Source: Neelides folsomi
Taxonomy: Eukaryota > Arthropoda > Collembola > Neelipleona > Neelidae
Assembly (NCBI GenBank): GCA_034687125.1
Contig: JAQGBZ010000126.1
Span: forward strand, 1 to 64,000
Direction: 5' to 3'
Length of the DNA stretch: 64,000 bases
The number at the start of each line of letters is the position of its first letter. Positions within the stretch are counted from its first letter, which is position 1. Position numbers and translations under genes: made by a program. This document shows positions 61,844-64,000 of this stretch, one piece after another. A model generated the notes under the pieces. The model had not been told where the DNA came from. It searched no databases and was given only the letters and a program-made list of their open reading frames with translations.

Positions 61844-64000
61844 AATTTCCCCAAACTAACACAATCTAATACAATTCTAAAGATAACTATACATAGAAGG
61901 AAAGTAATGATGATCTTTATTCAATTATTCATTTACGTAAGTTATGAAGGTAAAATCCATGTTTTTCCCCATTCATTCCTAACTTTTAATGGAGAAGTAT
62001 TGATTTATCTCTTACAATTCAAGCTTCCCTTATTATAATCAATTGGCTCAAGCGGAGGAGTCGGAGGAGATAAAAATTCAATCTTTCTCTTCCCAACTTG
62101 ATGGAAAAATTGGGGAAAAGCAAAGAAAGTGGGGGAGGAGAAAAACACTCATTTCAAGTCCCAGAGAGTTCGTATAATTTGAAAGGGCCAGAACCAATTA
62201 TTTATATTTCATCTCTCTTCTCCCCCTCTTCAAGAAAGATCTCAAAAGTAATGAAATGCAAAAGTGAAGGAATCGAAACATTTCAAAAATGTCACGAATT
62301 CAAATGCTTTTATCGAATGACAATAAAAGACAACAAAAATGATTCTTATAATTTTCTTTGTTCCTCTCTTAATATTATGCTATTTACTAATTTTAAGCAC
62401 TATAATTAATCAAAGCGTATTTTAGCCCAATTCAATTATAAGACTTTTCCATTAGGGTTTTTGAATTTGAACAAAAGATGTTATAATAGAAGAATTTTAG
62501 AAATAAAAGAGATTTTTAAAGAGAGTTATAATTAAAATAAATGGTAATTGCATCCTTTGGGCGTATTATATTGAAAAGGGGTTGGACGTTGAAGTGGGAT
62601 AATGGGGGGTTTAAAGAGGTTTAAAGTGTCGGGAGATAAAAGGCTAAGTCTCGTGTTACTTGGCCCTTCTAAGTCGCGGCTCAGAGTGCATATTCTGATA
62701 AAAGTCTGATCAATCATTTGGGTTCAATGGGGAAAACGACAAGGAAAGAGGATTTTGGCCCAGAAGGCACAAAGCCCAATTCTTTTCCCAACTCACTCAG
62801 ATTATAAAAAGACCAATACTCCTAATGATTTCAATATTTCTTTACTTTTAAAAAATGGATTTTCATGACTAGATTTAAAAAAGGATTAAATGCATTTTTA
62901 GGAATTAAATCTTGACAGTTTAGAGGAAATAATTTTATTATTTATAAGATAATTTAAATTAAAAAGCTCTTGCCTAAAATGAGGAAAATGGATTTTGAAT
63001 ATGTTTATCTCATTCCAAATAGTAAAGGAATTAAAATTCAAATTGTGAATTATAAATTATCCAAATTGAAAAGTTCTCTTGTTTCTCAACTCGTTTCAAA
63101 ATGAATGAAATTTGTTTTAGGTAAATGAAAAAGTAGAAATCAAATTGAACCACATGTTGAATGAGTTTGGGAAGATTCCTTTGAATGTAAAAATGGGGAA
63201 GGAGAAAAGTTGACGCGAGTCTTCCGGGCTTCTGCGAATGAAGGAACGGCGGCGCGAGGGAACCGAATTTCATTCCCGACCCAAAGAGGAAGAACTACAG
63301 TTGACTCAGAGTCAATACACCGAAAGGACCCAAACTTCCGCACAAACAATAAGTCGTTCAAAAAACACAAAAGCCCCTTATCCATACAGAACAATTCACA
63401 GAAATTAAATTTACCGTTTATTCACAATAAATCACACAAGCTTGTCTACAAAATTTCACAAAATTAAATTCAAAGAAATGTCAAAATTTTAATCTGAAAA
63501 CTATCATAAAATTTCGTTCATCCAGATTGTAAACATTTAACACGTAAAAGTTTAGACACAAGTAAAGGAAATTTAAACTCTTGTAAGTAAATTTTAGAAC
63601 CGGAAGTAAACATCATAAATTTGCTACTTCTCTTTTTGCGGGTTGAATTGAAGGGGCGAGTCAATGAAGGTTTTCCCCACTGGTGACCCCGAGTGGAGTC
63701 CAAAGCATAAACTCACATTACCCATGCGAACCCCCCGACAAATGTGACAGATATGGGCGAGGTGAGATAGTGAAAGTGTTTGTGACATAAATCTTCCTTT
63801 TCCATGCAATGGGGGAAAAATAACTGCGAATAATTTAATACCGCACAAAAACACATTTTTCAAAATTCCCATCACAAATCTCTCCCATAATTCCTCCAAC
63901 AATCAGTTTGAACATTGAAAAAAATGTCTTGAAATTTACGCCACAAATTGCAAAAAAACATTCAGAAAATCCAGGTAATTTCTTCAAATGTAAATCTTAA
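61844..64000. other. Non-coding DNA to the window end
   Basis: No gene recognised. A GC-rich island at 63200-63330 carries an 85-codon plus-strand frame rich in Arg/Ser/Asn but overlapping open frames on the minus strand. The last 100 bp are AT-rich. Confidence 0.4.

Noticed and set aside
1-64000. LINE, LTR or other reverse-transcriptase element, tRNA, rRNA, CRISPR array
   Set aside because: No reverse transcriptase, gag or integrase-type frames, no tRNA box pattern that folds, no rRNA, and no regularly spaced repeats were seen.

Overview
The window is AT-rich eukaryotic DNA with very little coding sequence. Two lines of evidence point to an arthropod. There is a tandem pair of chemoreceptor genes of the insect/arthropod gustatory receptor (GR) superfamily, with the C-terminal TYhhhhhQF signature and phase-0 introns. 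There are also three tandem copies of TTAGG, the arthropod telomere unit, inside a foldback element. I cannot place the species; a hexapod is the simplest reading.

Layout. 1-40.8 kb is essentially gene-free by anything I can recognise: AT-rich DNA with short GC-richer, purine/pyrimidine-skewed islands and five long inverted-repeat (foldback/MITE-like) elements at 751-1022, 10733-10921, 16248-16829, 19492-19633 and 28812-28957. The first has a 9-bp target-site duplication like Mutator-like elements; the last has TA on both sides like Tc1/mariner elements. At 40.9-44.8 kb lie the two plus-strand GR genes: GR-A (three exons, 397 aa) and GR-B (four exons, 433 aa). They share two intron positions and differ in the last one. 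A sixth foldback (45285-45551) lies about 0.5 kb downstream. At 51.7-52.7 kb is a broken Tc1 (DD34E) transposase that has lost its first catalytic aspartate region, with an unexplained minus-strand ORF beside it and a GC-rich block at its 3' edge. From 52.8 kb to the end the sequence is again mostly non-coding. It holds one candidate minus-strand terminal exon at 56054-56254, with an AATAAA just after the stop, and two striking short perfect hairpins at 54202-54251 and 61811-61843.

Functionally, the only confident genes are the two receptors, probably seven-transmembrane ligand-gated cation channels of chemosensory neurons that arose by tandem duplication. Neither carries the glutamate after TY that marks sugar receptors, so their ligands are unknown. 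I did not find a new multi-gene system. The most interesting material is the set of apparently unrelated foldback elements, one carrying telomere-like repeats, the intron difference between the two receptors, and the candidate exon at 56 kb.
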